DNA of 39,806 bases from Gammaproteobacteria bacterium (GTDB lineage Bacteria; Pseudomonadota; Gammaproteobacteria; DSM-16500), in contig JABDCN010000016.1 in assembly GCA_013288125.1 (NCBI GenBank), positions 1 through 39,806 on the forward strand. The letters run 5' to 3'. The notes under the pieces are model-generated. The model saw only the letters and a list, made by a program, of their open reading frames with translations. It ran no database searches and had not been told where the DNA came from. A program made the position numbers and the translations under genes. This document shows positions 1 to 8,332 of the stretch, piece after piece (position 1 is the first letter of the stretch; each line of letters opens with the position of its first letter).

Positions 1-236
1 CGCAGCATGCCTTATCTGATGATCCAAAATGGATTAATTTCACACCTGGTATAAAACGTTCAGGTGATCATGATGCACTTGGTCAACAATATATCACGCC
101 AAAAGAAGCTATTTTAAAACAAGGAACAGATGTGATAATTGTGGGCCGCGGGATTTTGGCTGCAGATGATCCGGTAGCAGAGGCGAAACGCTATCGTGAA
201 GAAGGGTGGAAATGGTACGGGGAGAGGGCGGGGTAA
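1..236 (+). CDS. pyrF: Orotidine 5'-phosphate decarboxylase, C-terminal fragment (5' end outside window)
   Basis: Reading from base 3, 77 codons remain before the TAA at 234-236. The enzyme decarboxylates OMP to UMP, the last step of de novo pyrimidine synthesis. The fragment shows the phosphate-binding end of the OMP decarboxylase barrel: FTPGIKRSGD, then GQQYITPKEA, then IIVGRGI, followed by a final helix ending REEGWKWY. The wording GQQY, DVIIVGRGI and YREEGWKWY is closer, from memory, to the decarboxylase domain of eukaryotic UMP synthase than to the E. coli PyrF type. The upstream part is missing, so it cannot be said whether an orotate phosphoribosyltransferase domain is fused in front. 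The family call is fairly secure; the subtype is inference. Confidence 0.8.
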   Translation, partial: QHALSDDPKWINFTPGIKRSGDHDALGQQYITPKEAILKQGTDVIIVGRGILAADDPVAEAKRYREEGWKWYGERAG

Positions 237-239
237 ATT

Positions 240-267
240 TGTCATGCCAGCTTTCGCTGGCATGACA
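240..267. repeat. Small perfect hairpin repeat between pyrF and pckA
   Basis: A 12-bp perfect inverted repeat, TGTCATGCCAGC with its complement, surrounds the tetraloop TTTC. It starts four bases after the pyrF stop and could act as a terminator or mRNA 3' end, although no T-tract of useful length follows. Nearly the same hairpin recurs at 21021-21044 upstream of sufT, so it is a dispersed repeat rather than a private terminator. Confidence 0.75.
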
Positions 268-332
268 GTTTCTTTGCAACGACGAGCTATGTACAATACC
301 CCGCTTTAAGAACATCAAACAGGAGATCTTTC

Positions 333-1916
333 GTGGTCACAACAACTAATATTCATGAGGCTAAAAAAATGTCAACGACAAATAAACAAATTAATCTCAC
401 TGCTGAAGCATTAATCAATGCAGCATTAGCCCGACACGAAGGTGAACTAGCCTCCAATCAAGCATTAGTCGTCAAAACAGGTGCTCGCACCGGACGCTCC
501 CCCAAAGATCGTTTCATTGTCAAAGATGAATTAACAAACACTCAAGTTGATTGGAACACGATTAATCAAGCCATTAGTCCTGAAAAATTTGATGCGCTCT
601 GGCAGAAAGCACAAGCTTATCTTGATTCAAAAGAGTCTTCTTTTACTTCGTATCTTCGCGTTGGTCAGCATGACAAATTAGGTATCACCGTTGAAGTCAA
701 TACAGAATTAGCTTGGCATAATTTATTTGCTCATGTTTTATTTATTCGTCCTGAAACACCCATTAATCCGCCTGTTCAATGGACGATTCTGAGTGTTCCT
801 GGTTTTAAAACCGATCCTGAAAGAGATGGTGTTAATAGTGATGCCGCTGTCATTTTAAATTTCACAAAGCGCTGCATTTTAATTTGTGGTACGTATTATG
901 CTGGTGAAATGAAAAAAGCCATGTTTTCCGTACTCAATTTCTTATTACCCACACATGATATTCTTCCTATGCATTGCGCAGCGAACGCTGGTAAAGCAGG
1001 GGACACCGCTTTATTTTTTGGATTATCAGGAACAGGTAAAACAACTTTATCAGCTGATCCTGAACGTTTTCTCATTGGTGATGATGAACATGGTTGGGGT
1101 GAAGACGGCATCTTTAATTTTGAAGGCGGTTGTTATGCAAAATGTATCGATTTATCACAAGAGCGTGAACCATTAATTTGGAATGCTATCCGTTATGGTT
1201 CTGTGATTGAAAATGTTGTATTAGACCCTCAAACAAAAAATCCTTTATATGATGATGCAAGTCTCACGCAAAATACACGCGCTGCTTATCCACGTGAATT
1301 TATTTCTGAACGCGTTCAATCAAATCGCGGTCAACAACCTGATTCCGTTCTTTTCTTAACCTGTGATTTATACGGTGTATTGCCGCCTGTTGCTCGATTG
1401 ACACCAGAGCAAGCGGCTTATTATTTCTTAAGTGGTTACACTGCATTAGTTGGCAGCACGGAAGTCGGACAAGGGAGCGGTATCAAACCCACTTTTAGCA
1501 CCTGTTTTGGCGCACCATTTTTTCCGCGGCCACCGAGCGTTTATGCAGAATTATTGATGAAGCGTATTCAACAACGCGGATGTTCTGTGTATTTAGTTAA
1601 TACCGGTTGGACGGGTGGCGCACATGGCGAAGGCGGCAAACGATTTTCTATTCCAACCACACGCAGTATTGTCAGTGCGATCGTTAATGGTGAGTTAGCA
1701 AATGCTGCTTACGAAATTTTACCTGGATTTAATATTGAAATTCCGCTTGAAGTGAGCGGTATTGAAAGTCGTTTATTAAATCCGAAGAAAAATTGGAGCG
1801 ATCAAGAGGCGCATCATAAAAATGCACGAATCTTGATAGAAAAATTCATTGAAAACTTTAATCGGTTTAAAGTGAGTGATGCAATTAAAAATGCAGGGCC
1901 AAGGATAAATAGTTAG
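333..1916 (+). CDS. pckA: Phosphoenolpyruvate carboxykinase (ATP)
   Basis: The 527-residue protein converts oxaloacetate and ATP to phosphoenolpyruvate, ADP and CO2, the entry to gluconeogenesis from TCA intermediates and amino acids. The length fits the ATP-dependent family. Visible motifs are the substrate loop [10 protein letters not shown] (51-60), the P-loop [11 protein letters not shown] (230-240), the metal-binding IGDDEHGW (248-255), TRAAYP, and NTGWTGG near the C-terminus. The start chosen is the GTG at 333 with AGGAG at 321-325. An ATG at 369 with TGAGG just upstream would give a protein 12 residues shorter and is a real alternative, because family similarity only becomes clear after it. 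A possible -10 box, TACAAT, lies at 292-297. The TAG stop overlaps the stop of the convergent mqsA, with no terminator between them. Confidence 0.96.
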   Translation: MVTTTNIHEAKKMSTTNKQINLTAEALINAALARHEGELASNQALVVKTGARTGRSPKDRFIVKDELTNTQVDWNTINQAISPEKFDALWQKAQAYLDSKESSFTSYLRVGQHDKLGITVEVNTELAWHNLFAHVLFIRPETPINPPVQWTILSVPGFKTDPERDGVNSDAAVILNFTKRCILICGTYYAGEMKKAMFSVLNFLLPTHDILPMHCAANAGKAGDTALFFGLSGTGKTTLSADPERFLIGDDEHGWGEDGIFNFEGGCYAKCIDLSQEREPLIWNAIRYGSVIENVVLDPQTKNPLYDDASLTQNTRAAYPREFISERVQSNRGQQPDSVLFLTCDLYGVLPPVARLTPEQAAYYFLSGYTALVGSTEVGQGSGIKPTFSTCFGAPFFPRPPSVYAELLMKRIQQRGCSVYLVNTGWTGGAHGEGGKRFSIPTTRSIVSAIVNGELANAAYEILPGFNIEIPLEVSGIESRLLNPKKNWSDQEAHHKNARILIEKFIENFNRFKVSDAIKNAGPRINS

Positions 1917-2323
1917 CCCAACTTATCCCTATTAATAATATATTCTAGATCTGTTGGATGTCGTTCAAGAATTTTTAATAAATTACTAATAGCGAGGAGT
2001 GGTTTAACCTGGCCTCGCTCATATCTACTAAATCCATTTTTACCTCCACCAAATATTTTTCCTGCCTCTTCTTGAGTAAGCTTGAGAATATCTTTACGAA
2101 TATGCCGGATTTCTTTTGGAGACAACAAATCATCAACTTTAGTCTTAAAACGATCAAACTCTTTTTCAGTTTTAGCAATATCTTCGCCATTTAAAACGCC
2201 TTCCTCACAAAAATCACACCACAATCCCGGCTGATTTAATGTAATAGATTTACCTTTATAGGTATAAATTTGTGATTTGTTTTTATGATGTAACATACCA
2301 TTTTTACAAGCGCTGCATTTCAT
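1913..2323 (-). CDS. mqsA: MqsA-type antitoxin (zinc-binding domain plus HTH)
   Basis: This 136-residue protein neutralises MqsR and represses its own operon in the known E. coli system. The N-terminus carries two CxxC pairs (CSAC and CDFC) that bind zinc. The C-terminal half has an Xre-like helix-turn-helix, with [23 protein letters not shown] typical of MqsA/YgiT apart from the quoted run being seen here in two parts: [12 protein letters not shown] and [10 protein letters not shown]. The start is the ATG at 2323, which begins MKCSAC; AAGGAG lies just upstream and the gene follows mqsR after one base. A longer in-frame upstream extension would read back into mqsR and is not favoured. The gene ends inside the pckA stop codon, so convergent transcripts from pckA would run antisense into it. 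Confidence 0.92.
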   Translation of the reverse strand: MKCSACKNGMLHHKNKSQIYTYKGKSITLNQPGLWCDFCEEGVLNGEDIAKTEKEFDRFKTKVDDLLSPKEIRHIRKDILKLTQEEAGKIFGGGKNGFSRYERGQVKPLLAISNLLKILERHPTDLEYIINRDKLG

Positions 2324-2324
2324 C

Positions 2325-2627
2325 TTATTTCTCCTTAAAAGAGACAATAAAATGTCCCAGTTCATCTAATTGAAATTTTATATATAAACAATACTCGTTA
2401 TATTCAATATTGTAGACATCTTGCCAAACTCGATGATCAACATAAGTTGTCATCGATTTAACAAAATGCTTTCGACTTAGTTGTTGTATAATGCTAACCA
2501 TATCCTGCCTTGATAAACCCATTGAGCGAACATTTCTTAGTGCTGTGGCTGTAACTCTAAGTCCTTGTACTGAAGAAAACGTTTGTTTAATGACCTCAAG
2601 ATCATAACTCATTACTCTCTTTTCCAT
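2325..2627 (-). CDS. mqsR: MqsR-type toxin, mRNA endoribonuclease
   Basis: The 100-residue product resembles E. coli MqsR, a RelE-fold ribonuclease that cuts mRNA at GCU sites and is held inactive by MqsA. Conserved stretches are the N-terminal MEKR, the central FVKSMTTYVDHRVWQDVY, and the C-terminal IVSFKEK, which matches the family end exactly. The start at 2627 is chosen because MEKR aligns with the E. coli start and GAGG lies six bases upstream. Toxin precedes antitoxin, which is the order usual for mqsRA. The pair is separated by one base and is presumably co-transcribed from the region holding the palindrome at 2661-2681. No disabling change is visible. Confidence 0.92.
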   Translation of the reverse strand: MEKRVMSYDLEVIKQTFSSVQGLRVTATALRNVRSMGLSRQDMVSIIQQLSRKHFVKSMTTYVDHRVWQDVYNIEYNEYCLYIKFQLDELGHFIVSFKEK

Positions 2628-2660
2628 ATTATACCTCATAAGGTTATTATTTCAAGATTA

Positions 2661-2681
2661 AATTACCCTAAAAGGGTAATT
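2661..2681. promoter_or_regulatory. Palindromic operator upstream of mqsRA
   Basis: A perfect 9-bp inverted repeat, AATTACCCT and AGGGTAATT, is separated by AAA, 34 bases upstream of the mqsR start. E. coli MqsA binds ACCT-N-AGGT palindromes in its own promoter, and this ACCC-N5-GGGT arrangement has the same layout. Autoregulation by MqsA is inferred from this position and symmetry. Confidence 0.7.
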
Positions 2682-2849
2682 TTTACGAAAAAAATTCACG
2701 CTAATTGTAGAGGAAAAACTAAAATTTAAGATGAATTAATTAAGATTCTGTTTTAAAAATGTCGGATTCGGCACCTTTAAAATTCAGATGAGGAACGTTT
2801 ATTCCATAGAAATTTTTTTATTGGGTATAATAAATAAAATAGAGCAGTT

Positions 2850-5207
2850 TTAGCTAATGATCAACTTTCTTCTTTCCTCCAACAACGTCGTCATCTCATC
2901 CGCATCCAATGGCGGAGAAAAATAAAATCCTTGAATTTCATCGCAATGATGTTGCATCAAAAATGCGAGTTGTTCTTCTTTTTCCACGCCTTCAGCAATC
3001 ACTTGCAATTTAAGATTATTAGCCAATGCAATAATAGCAGAGGTAATGGCAGCATCATCTTCATGAATTGGAATATCTTGCACAAAGGAGCGATCAATTT
3101 TAACTTTATCAACGGGTAATAATTTTAAATAACTTAAACTGGAATAACCCACACCAAAATCATCAATCACAATTTGTATTCCTTTCTTTTTCATTTCATT
3201 TAAAACAGGAATATTCGCATCCACATTATCCATAATAATACTTTCCGTTAATTCTAAAGCAATATAATGCGGATCTAAATGCACGTCATTTAAAATTTTC
3301 ATGATTTTATCAAATGTATTTTTTTGTTTAAATTGAACAGCAGATAAATTCACGGATATTTTCAACATATAACCTTTATCATGCCATTTTTTTAATTGCT
3401 GACAGGCTGATTTTAAAACCCACTCGCTCAAAGTAACAATTACACCGCAATCTTCTGCAATAGGAATAAATGATTCTGGCGAAATCATACCCAGAGTAGG
3501 ATGTTGCCAACGGATTAAAGCTTCAAGACCTGTCACTTCTCCCGATTTTAAACTGACAATCGGTTGGTAAACTAACGAAAATTGTTTCCAATCTTTAATG
3601 GCTTCGCGCAAATGATTTTCAATAGTAATACGTGCTAAAACTTTTTCATTCATTTCTCCTGTATAAAATTGAAAATTATTTCGACCTAATTCTTTTGCAC
3701 GATACATAGCAACATCCGCATTTCTAATAAGTAATTCAGCCTCATCACTATCACGAGGATAAAAACTAATCCCAATGCTGATCGTAATATTAAATAAATG
3801 TTCTTCGATAACAAAAGGTTCGTTAATAATGGCCAAACATTTACGCGCAATTGAAATAACTTCATTTTCATTTTTTAAAGAAGACAAGACAATTAAAAAT
3901 TCATCGCCGCCACCACGTGCAACAGTATCATCTTCTCGTGTACAACCAATCAAACGCTCGGCCACTGCTTTTAATAACTTATCACCAAAACTATGTCCCA
4001 AAGTATCGTTAATTGTTTTAAATCGATCTAAGTCTAAAAATAAAATTGCCACATTGGATGCGTTATGTTTAGCTCGCACAATCGCTTGTGAAATTCTATC
4101 TAATGCTAATGATCGATTAGGCAATCCCGAAACAAAATCAAAATTAGCTTGATGAAATAATTTTGCTTCCATATATTTTCGTCCCGTAATATCTCTAAAT
4201 GTCCATATACGACCAACACATTGGTCACCAATGCGTTGTGGACGAGAATATCTTTCAAAAATTCTGCCGTCTTTTAATAATAATTCATCAAAACTTTCAT
4301 CGACTGAGTTAGTAGAAAAAGCATGAAATTTATTGATGAATTCAGTCGGATCAATTAATTGTACATATAAAAAATCAGTCGCCAATTCCAAACGTCGATG
4401 TGACAAAACAGAAGAAGGGATATTCCACATTTCTTTAAACTTGCGATTATAATCTTCTATCTGATTTTCTGTATTAATCACCAACACGCCATCTGTTGTT
4501 GATTCAAGTGTTGCTCGCACCAAGGCTAATGTTTTTTCTAAATCACTGCTTTTATCTTCCAGTGCCAACATGGTGTGAGATAAATCACCTAATAAATCCA
4601 TATTTTCAAAACGTAAATTTAATGAAGTTGTCACAACGTGATTATAATAATATGAAGTAATCAACATCAGCCCAATATAAATAAAGGCTAATATGCCAAG
4701 CAATATATAAACACTACCTTGTAGTAATAACCAAATGGCAAGCGGTGTAAAAGCAAGAATTAAAAATAATAAATAAACAAATCTGACGGGAGAATACAAA
4801 GGATTTGCTGCTGCAGTAATTCCTAATAAAAGAAAAATAACAAATGTTTGACGAATTAAATCATCTTGCACCATTAAAACAGAACCTGCTATGCCCCAAC
4901 TCACCCCTGAAAATAATACACCAAGTGCAAACAACAAAAACCAAAGACGCACTTTTTTTTCACTCAGATCTGTTTGCTTTGACGCACGTTGATAAAAGAA
5001 AACAAAGGTATGCCGCATCAAACCACAAAACAAAAGATTGAAAATGAGCCAAGCAATAATCAAAATATGACTGAGACTACTATGCCACAAGACAATAGAT
5101 AAACTAACAGCAGCAAGCGACTCTGCCCATAAAGCAAATTTAATTTGCTGATAGAGCATCCTCACCAATTCAATTTTAGTCTTGGTGGCAAAAAGCTCGC
5201 TACTCAT
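2850..5207 (-). CDS. Membrane-bound PAS-GGDEF-EAL cyclic-di-GMP enzyme
   Basis: The 785-residue protein has about six hydrophobic segments in residues 20-190, a PAS-like sensor at about 225-343, a GGDEF domain at about 350-515 and an EAL domain at about 525-780. GGDEF is intact (433-437), and an RxxD product-inhibition site sits five residues before it (424-427), so diguanylate cyclase activity is plausible. The EAL signature is intact (562-564), followed by NLSAVQF, ESIIMDN, DDFGVGYSSL and KIDRSFVQDI, so phosphodiesterase activity is also plausible. Which activity dominates cannot be read from sequence. The signal sensed by the membrane region is unknown. It stands alone on the minus strand between mqsRA and yggS, with GAGG upstream of the ATG at 5207. 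Confidence 0.93.
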   Translation of the reverse strand: MSSELFATKTKIELVRMLYQQIKFALWAESLAAVSLSIVLWHSSLSHILIIAWLIFNLLFCGLMRHTFVFFYQRASKQTDLSEKKVRLWFLLFALGVLFSGVSWGIAGSVLMVQDDLIRQTFVIFLLLGITAAANPLYSPVRFVYLLFLILAFTPLAIWLLLQGSVYILLGILAFIYIGLMLITSYYYNHVVTTSLNLRFENMDLLGDLSHTMLALEDKSSDLEKTLALVRATLESTTDGVLVINTENQIEDYNRKFKEMWNIPSSVLSHRRLELATDFLYVQLIDPTEFINKFHAFSTNSVDESFDELLLKDGRIFERYSRPQRIGDQCVGRIWTFRDITGRKYMEAKLFHQANFDFVSGLPNRSLALDRISQAIVRAKHNASNVAILFLDLDRFKTINDTLGHSFGDKLLKAVAERLIGCTREDDTVARGGGDEFLIVLSSLKNENEVISIARKCLAIINEPFVIEEHLFNITISIGISFYPRDSDEAELLIRNADVAMYRAKELGRNNFQFYTGEMNEKVLARITIENHLREAIKDWKQFSLVYQPIVSLKSGEVTGLEALIRWQHPTLGMISPESFIPIAEDCGVIVTLSEWVLKSACQQLKKWHDKGYMLKISVNLSAVQFKQKNTFDKIMKILNDVHLDPHYIALELTESIIMDNVDANIPVLNEMKKKGIQIVIDDFGVGYSSLSYLKLLPVDKVKIDRSFVQDIPIHEDDAAITSAIIALANNLKLQVIAEGVEKEEQLAFLMQHHCDEIQGFYFSPPLDADEMTTLLEERRKLIIS

Positions 5208-5259
5208 TTGAGGCCCTCTACTATAATTATACCTCGTCAGAGGGCTGAAAAATTATCAT

Positions 5260-5368
5260 GCTGATAAGAAGGTTGTCATCCTGAGCGTAGCGAAGGATCA
5301 CTAAAATGCATCATAATTGCCGAGAGTGATCCTTCGCTGCGCTCAGGATGACAACCTTACTTATCAGC
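5260..5368. repeat. Head-to-head inverted repeat pair ahead of yggS
   Basis: Two copies of a dispersed 30-bp repeat beginning GTTGTCATCCTGAGCG face each other (about 5260-5301 and 5326-5368) around a 24-bp spacer. The same 30-mer recurs at 20311-20340. Beyond the conserved repeat, the complementarity continues into GCTGATAAG on the left and CTTATCAGC on the right, which are not found at the other locus. The hairpin ends 17 bases before the yggS start. Confidence 0.85.
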
Positions 5369-5385
5369 TATTTAAGGCTAATAAT

Positions 5386-6084
5386 ATGATTAATATTGAA
5401 AATAACTTAAAGATTGTTCGTGCCAATCTGAACGCTTTAGAGCAAAAATATCATCGAAAACCGGGTAGCGTGACCTTGCTCGCGGTAAGCAAACAGCAGT
5501 CCTTCACTAAAATGAAACAAGCCTTTCTTGCTGGTCAACGCGCTTTTGGAGAAAGTTATTTACAAGAAGCGTTAGAAAAAATTCAATTGTTTCAGCAAGA
5601 AAAAATAAATCACGAAATCGAATGGCATTTTATTGGCGGCATACAACGCAATAAAACGCGTCAAATTGCTGAGCATTTTGCTTGGGTACATAGTTTAGAT
5701 GATGCTATGATCGCAAAAAGATTGAATGAACAACGACCCACTCACGCACCACGTTTGTCTATTTGTATACAAGTCAATATCAGTCAAGAACCAACAAAAT
5801 CAGGCGTAGTTTTTGATGAGGTTTTTGCTTTAGCCGAATATTGTTATACTCTTCCTCAATTACATTTGCGTGGGTTGATGGCCGTGCCTTCTCTTCAACA
5901 CGATTTTGCAAAACAACGTGAATCCTTTCATACCTTATTTTTATTATGGCAAGCTTTACGTGAAAAAGGTTTTGCATTAGATACGTTATCGATGGGCATG
6001 TCTGATGACATGGAAGCCGCCATTGCAGAAGGTGCGACTATCGTGCGAATTGGGCAGGCCATTTTCGGTGAGAGAATTAAATAA
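5386..6084 (+). CDS. yggS: YggS-family PLP homeostasis protein
   Basis: The 232-residue protein belongs to the YggS/PROSC family of non-catalytic PLP-binding barrels that buffer pyridoxal phosphate. It retains LLAVSK with the PLP lysine near residue 34, the stretch AFGESYLQEA, EWHFIGGIQRNK, LRGLMAVP and the C-terminal LSMGMSDDMEAAIAEG with IRIG-like VRIGQAIFGER. In family members the middle motif is usually FIGPLQxNK or HFIGxLQ; here it is FIGGIQRNK. The ATG at 5386 (MINIENN) is preferred over an in-frame ATG at 5317, because the latter would translate through the repeat hairpin; AAGG lies at 5374-5377. It heads the yggS-proC-yggT-rdgB run common in gammaproteobacteria. Confidence 0.93.
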   Translation: MINIENNLKIVRANLNALEQKYHRKPGSVTLLAVSKQQSFTKMKQAFLAGQRAFGESYLQEALEKIQLFQQEKINHEIEWHFIGGIQRNKTRQIAEHFAWVHSLDDAMIAKRLNEQRPTHAPRLSICIQVNISQEPTKSGVVFDEVFALAEYCYTLPQLHLRGLMAVPSLQHDFAKQRESFHTLFLLWQALREKGFALDTLSMGMSDDMEAAIAEGATIVRIGQAIFGERIK

Positions 6085-6095
6085 ATAATGACAAC

Positions 6096-6142
6096 CGTTC
6101 GCCCTGAGGAGCACATGCAGTGTGCATCTCGAAGGGTGAATG
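6096..6142. repeat. Imperfect hairpin repeat between yggS and proC
   Basis: GTTCGCCCTGAGGAGC on the left pairs imperfectly with CTCGAAGGGTGAA on the right around a short spacer. This resembles REP-type elements of the GTTCGCCCTGAG class. It occupies most of the 75-base gap between the two genes. Confidence 0.6.
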
Positions 6143-6159
6143 GCTGAAAGGAAATCCTA

Positions 6160-6963
6160 ATGAAAATAACCGTCATCGGCGCGGGAAACATGGGTGGCAG
6201 TCTTATTCAAGGCTTACTCAACAATGGTTATACACCAGCGCAAATTTGTGCTTGCGATCCTAGTCAAGAAAAATTAAATGCCTTAAAAAATTCTCTCCAA
6301 ATACATACCACAACAAATAATTTGGAAGGTATTAAAGAAGCTAAGGTAATCATTTTTGCTATCAAACCAAAGTTTGTTGCTGATGTCGCATCAGAACTTT
6401 CTGCTGTCATTCAAACTCACCAACCTTTAATCATTACGATTGCTGCTGGCATTCGCATTGCACGATTAGAAGAATGGTTATCACATCCTGCTGCGATTGT
6501 TCGTGCTATGCCAAATACACCAGCTTTAATTGGCTGTGCTGCCACAGCATTGTATGCCAATGCGCAAACAAACAAAGCACAACGCACATTAGCCGAATCT
6601 ATTTTGCGCGCTGTCGGTGTAATTGTTTGGCTGCAAGATGAGCAATTGCTGGATACCGTCACTGCTTTATCGGGTAGCGGCCCTGCTTATTTTTTCTTAT
6701 TCATGGAAGCCTTAGAAGAAGCTGCTACACAATTAGGCTTGCCAAGCGATACGGCTCATTTACTCACTTTACAAACTGCATTAGGTGCGATTCGTATGGC
6801 AATTGAAAGCGGTTCGTCATTGTCTGATTTGAGGCATCAAGTCACTTCACCTCAAGGCACTACCGAAAAAGCCATTTCTGTGTTAGAAAGCAGTAAGATG
6901 CGTGAATTGGTGAAGAAGGCGTTGTTAGCGGCAAAGTTACGCTCGGAAGAGTTGGGAAAATAA
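6160..6963 (+). CDS. proC: Pyrroline-5-carboxylate reductase
   Basis: The 267-residue enzyme reduces pyrroline-5-carboxylate to proline with NAD(P)H, the last step of proline synthesis. The N-terminus is a Rossmann dinucleotide motif, VIGAGNMGGSLIQGLL (5-20). Further family signatures are AIKPKF, VRAMPNTPALIG, ALSGSGPAYFFLFMEAL and HQVTSPQGTTEKA in the C-terminal dimerisation domain. The last usually reads TSPGGTT; here one glycine is glutamine. AAGGA lies 9 bases before the ATG at 6160. The gene follows yggS by 75 bases and is probably in the same operon. Confidence 0.96.
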   Translation: MKITVIGAGNMGGSLIQGLLNNGYTPAQICACDPSQEKLNALKNSLQIHTTTNNLEGIKEAKVIIFAIKPKFVADVASELSAVIQTHQPLIITIAAGIRIARLEEWLSHPAAIVRAMPNTPALIGCAATALYANAQTNKAQRTLAESILRAVGVIVWLQDEQLLDTVTALSGSGPAYFFLFMEALEEAATQLGLPSDTAHLLTLQTALGAIRMAIESGSSLSDLRHQVTSPQGTTEKAISVLESSKMRELVKKALLAAKLRSEELGK

Positions 6964-6977
6964 AGGCAATCAACAAT

Positions 6978-7112
6978 TCCCTCTCCTCCCATTTATGGGA
7001 GGAGAGGGTTAGGGAGAGGAGGGTTAAACACCAAGCCTCCCTTCCCCCAGCTTAAAACATGCTGGGGCAGGCTCTAACCCTCCCCTCCAGCATTCGCTGG
7101 AGGGGAGGGAAC
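6978..7112. repeat. Composite REP cluster between proC and yggT
   Basis: This 135-base stretch contains a CCCTCTCCTCCC hairpin (about 6979-7008) followed by TTAGGGAGAGGAGGGTT. A second hairpin follows around GCTGGGGC, and then a CCCTCCCCTCCAG hairpin (about 7078-7110). The two outer units belong to the same family in opposite orientation. Related units occur at 10497-10714 and 17541-17649. Confidence 0.8.
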
Positions 7113-7130
7113 AGTATGTGAGGTAACAAC

Positions 7131-7703
7131 ATGACAGGTTCTATGCTCGATGGCTTATTATTTTTAATTGACGCTATATTCAATCTCTATTTATTTGTCT
7201 TAATCATCCGTTTATTTCTTGCCTATTCTGGCATCCATTATTTACATCCTTTTGTACAAGTCATCGTCAAACTCACCAGTTTCATTGTAAAACCACTAAA
7301 AAAATATTTGCCCGATGTGCGCGGCGTAGAACTTTCCACCTTATTACTTATTTTTATTATTGCATCAATTAAATGGCTGCTGCGTATATGGCTCTCTTTT
7401 GGTTTTCCGCATTTATTTGGCATATTCATTTTAGCCATCGGCGATGCCATTCTTCTCACACTGCAAACTTTATTTTATGCCATTTTATTACAAGCCTTAT
7501 TAAGTTGGATACAACCTGGCGTTCCGCTTAATCAAGCTTTAGAACAATTCACAGCTCCCATCATGCGCCCCATCAGACGCGTCATACCTCCCGTTAGCGG
7601 CATCGATATTTCACCGATTCCTGCACTCCTTTTATTACAATTACTGATCATCATATTCGTGCAGCCCTTAATGAATTTAGGATCGGTTATTGCGCATCAT
7701 TAG
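7131..7703 (+). CDS. yggT: YggT family membrane protein
   Basis: The 190-residue protein contains two tandem YggT domains, about residues 10-85 and 105-185. Each begins with a hydrophobic helix followed by a proline-rich amphipathic stretch: IVKPLKKYLPDVRGVELS in the first and IMRPIRRVIPPVSGIDIS in the second. About four membrane segments are predicted by eye. Its biochemical role is not established; the family has been linked to osmotic tolerance and cell division in different bacteria. TGAGG lies upstream of the ATG at 7131. It follows proC after a repeat cluster and precedes rdgB by 14 bases, the usual order in gammaproteobacteria. Confidence 0.9.
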   Translation: MTGSMLDGLLFLIDAIFNLYLFVLIIRLFLAYSGIHYLHPFVQVIVKLTSFIVKPLKKYLPDVRGVELSTLLLIFIIASIKWLLRIWLSFGFPHLFGIFILAIGDAILLTLQTLFYAILLQALLSWIQPGVPLNQALEQFTAPIMRPIRRVIPPVSGIDISPIPALLLLQLLIIIFVQPLMNLGSVIAHH

Positions 7704-7717
7704 GTACTGAGTCCACC

Positions 7718-8332
7718 ATGAAAATTGTTTTAGCGACACATAATCCTGGAAAAGCGCGTGAATTCTACGAATTTTTAAAACCACTTCACATAGAAATTAT
7801 TTCACAAGCTGAATTAGGCATTCATGAAATAGAAGAAACGGGTTTATCTTTTATTGAAAATGCTATTCTCAAAGCACGATATGCCGCAGAAAAAACTGGT
7901 TTGCCCGCCCTTGCCGATGATTCTGGATTAGTCGTCGCTGCTTTAAATGGTTTGCCCGGTATTTATTCTGCTCGTTATGCGGGCAACACGCGCGATGCCA
8001 GCGCGCATAACAACAAATTATTAGCTGCCATGCAAAATGTGCCGGATAAAGAACGCGGCGCAACTTTTCATTGTGTACTTGCTTTTCTGCTGAATAAAAA
8101 TGATCCCACGCCATTAATTTGTCATGGCAAATGGTCTGGCCATATTTTACATGAAGCACGCGGCACACAAGGTTTCGGCTATGACCCGATCTTTTTTGTT
8201 CCAACAAAAAATAAATCCGTCGCCGAACTACCACTTGATGTTAAAATGAAATTAAGTCATCGCGGCAGGGCATTGCAGTTATTATTTGATTTGTTACCGG
8301 AAAAATTAAATGAATCTCGCCTTACAAGTTAG
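7718..8332 (+). CDS. rdgB: XTP/dITP diphosphatase (RdgB/HAM1)
   Basis: The 204-residue protein hydrolyses non-canonical purine triphosphates such as dITP and XTP to monophosphates, keeping them out of DNA and RNA. Conserved motifs are THNPGKAREF (7-16), the active-site ADDSGL, GIYSARYAG, GYDPIFFVP and SHRGRAL near the C-terminus. The length matches the family. It lies 14 bases after yggT, and its last 23 bases overlap the start of yadG in another frame, so translational coupling is likely. Confidence 0.96.
   Translation: MKIVLATHNPGKAREFYEFLKPLHIEIISQAELGIHEIEETGLSFIENAILKARYAAEKTGLPALADDSGLVVAALNGLPGIYSARYAGNTRDASAHNNKLLAAMQNVPDKERGATFHCVLAFLLNKNDPTPLICHGKWSGHILHEARGTQGFGYDPIFFVPTKNKSVAELPLDVKMKLSHRGRALQLLFDLLPEKLNESRLTS

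Noticed and set aside
2628-2650. TATAAT with TTGAAA 16 bp upstream on the minus strand, directly before the mqsR ATG
   Set aside because: If used, transcription would start inside the mqsR coding region. The MEKR start matches the family, so this near-perfect match is probably chance overlap with the ribosome site.
5317-5385. Upstream extension of YggS
   Set aside because: It would translate the right half of a hairpin repeat, and the family starts near the ATG at 5386.
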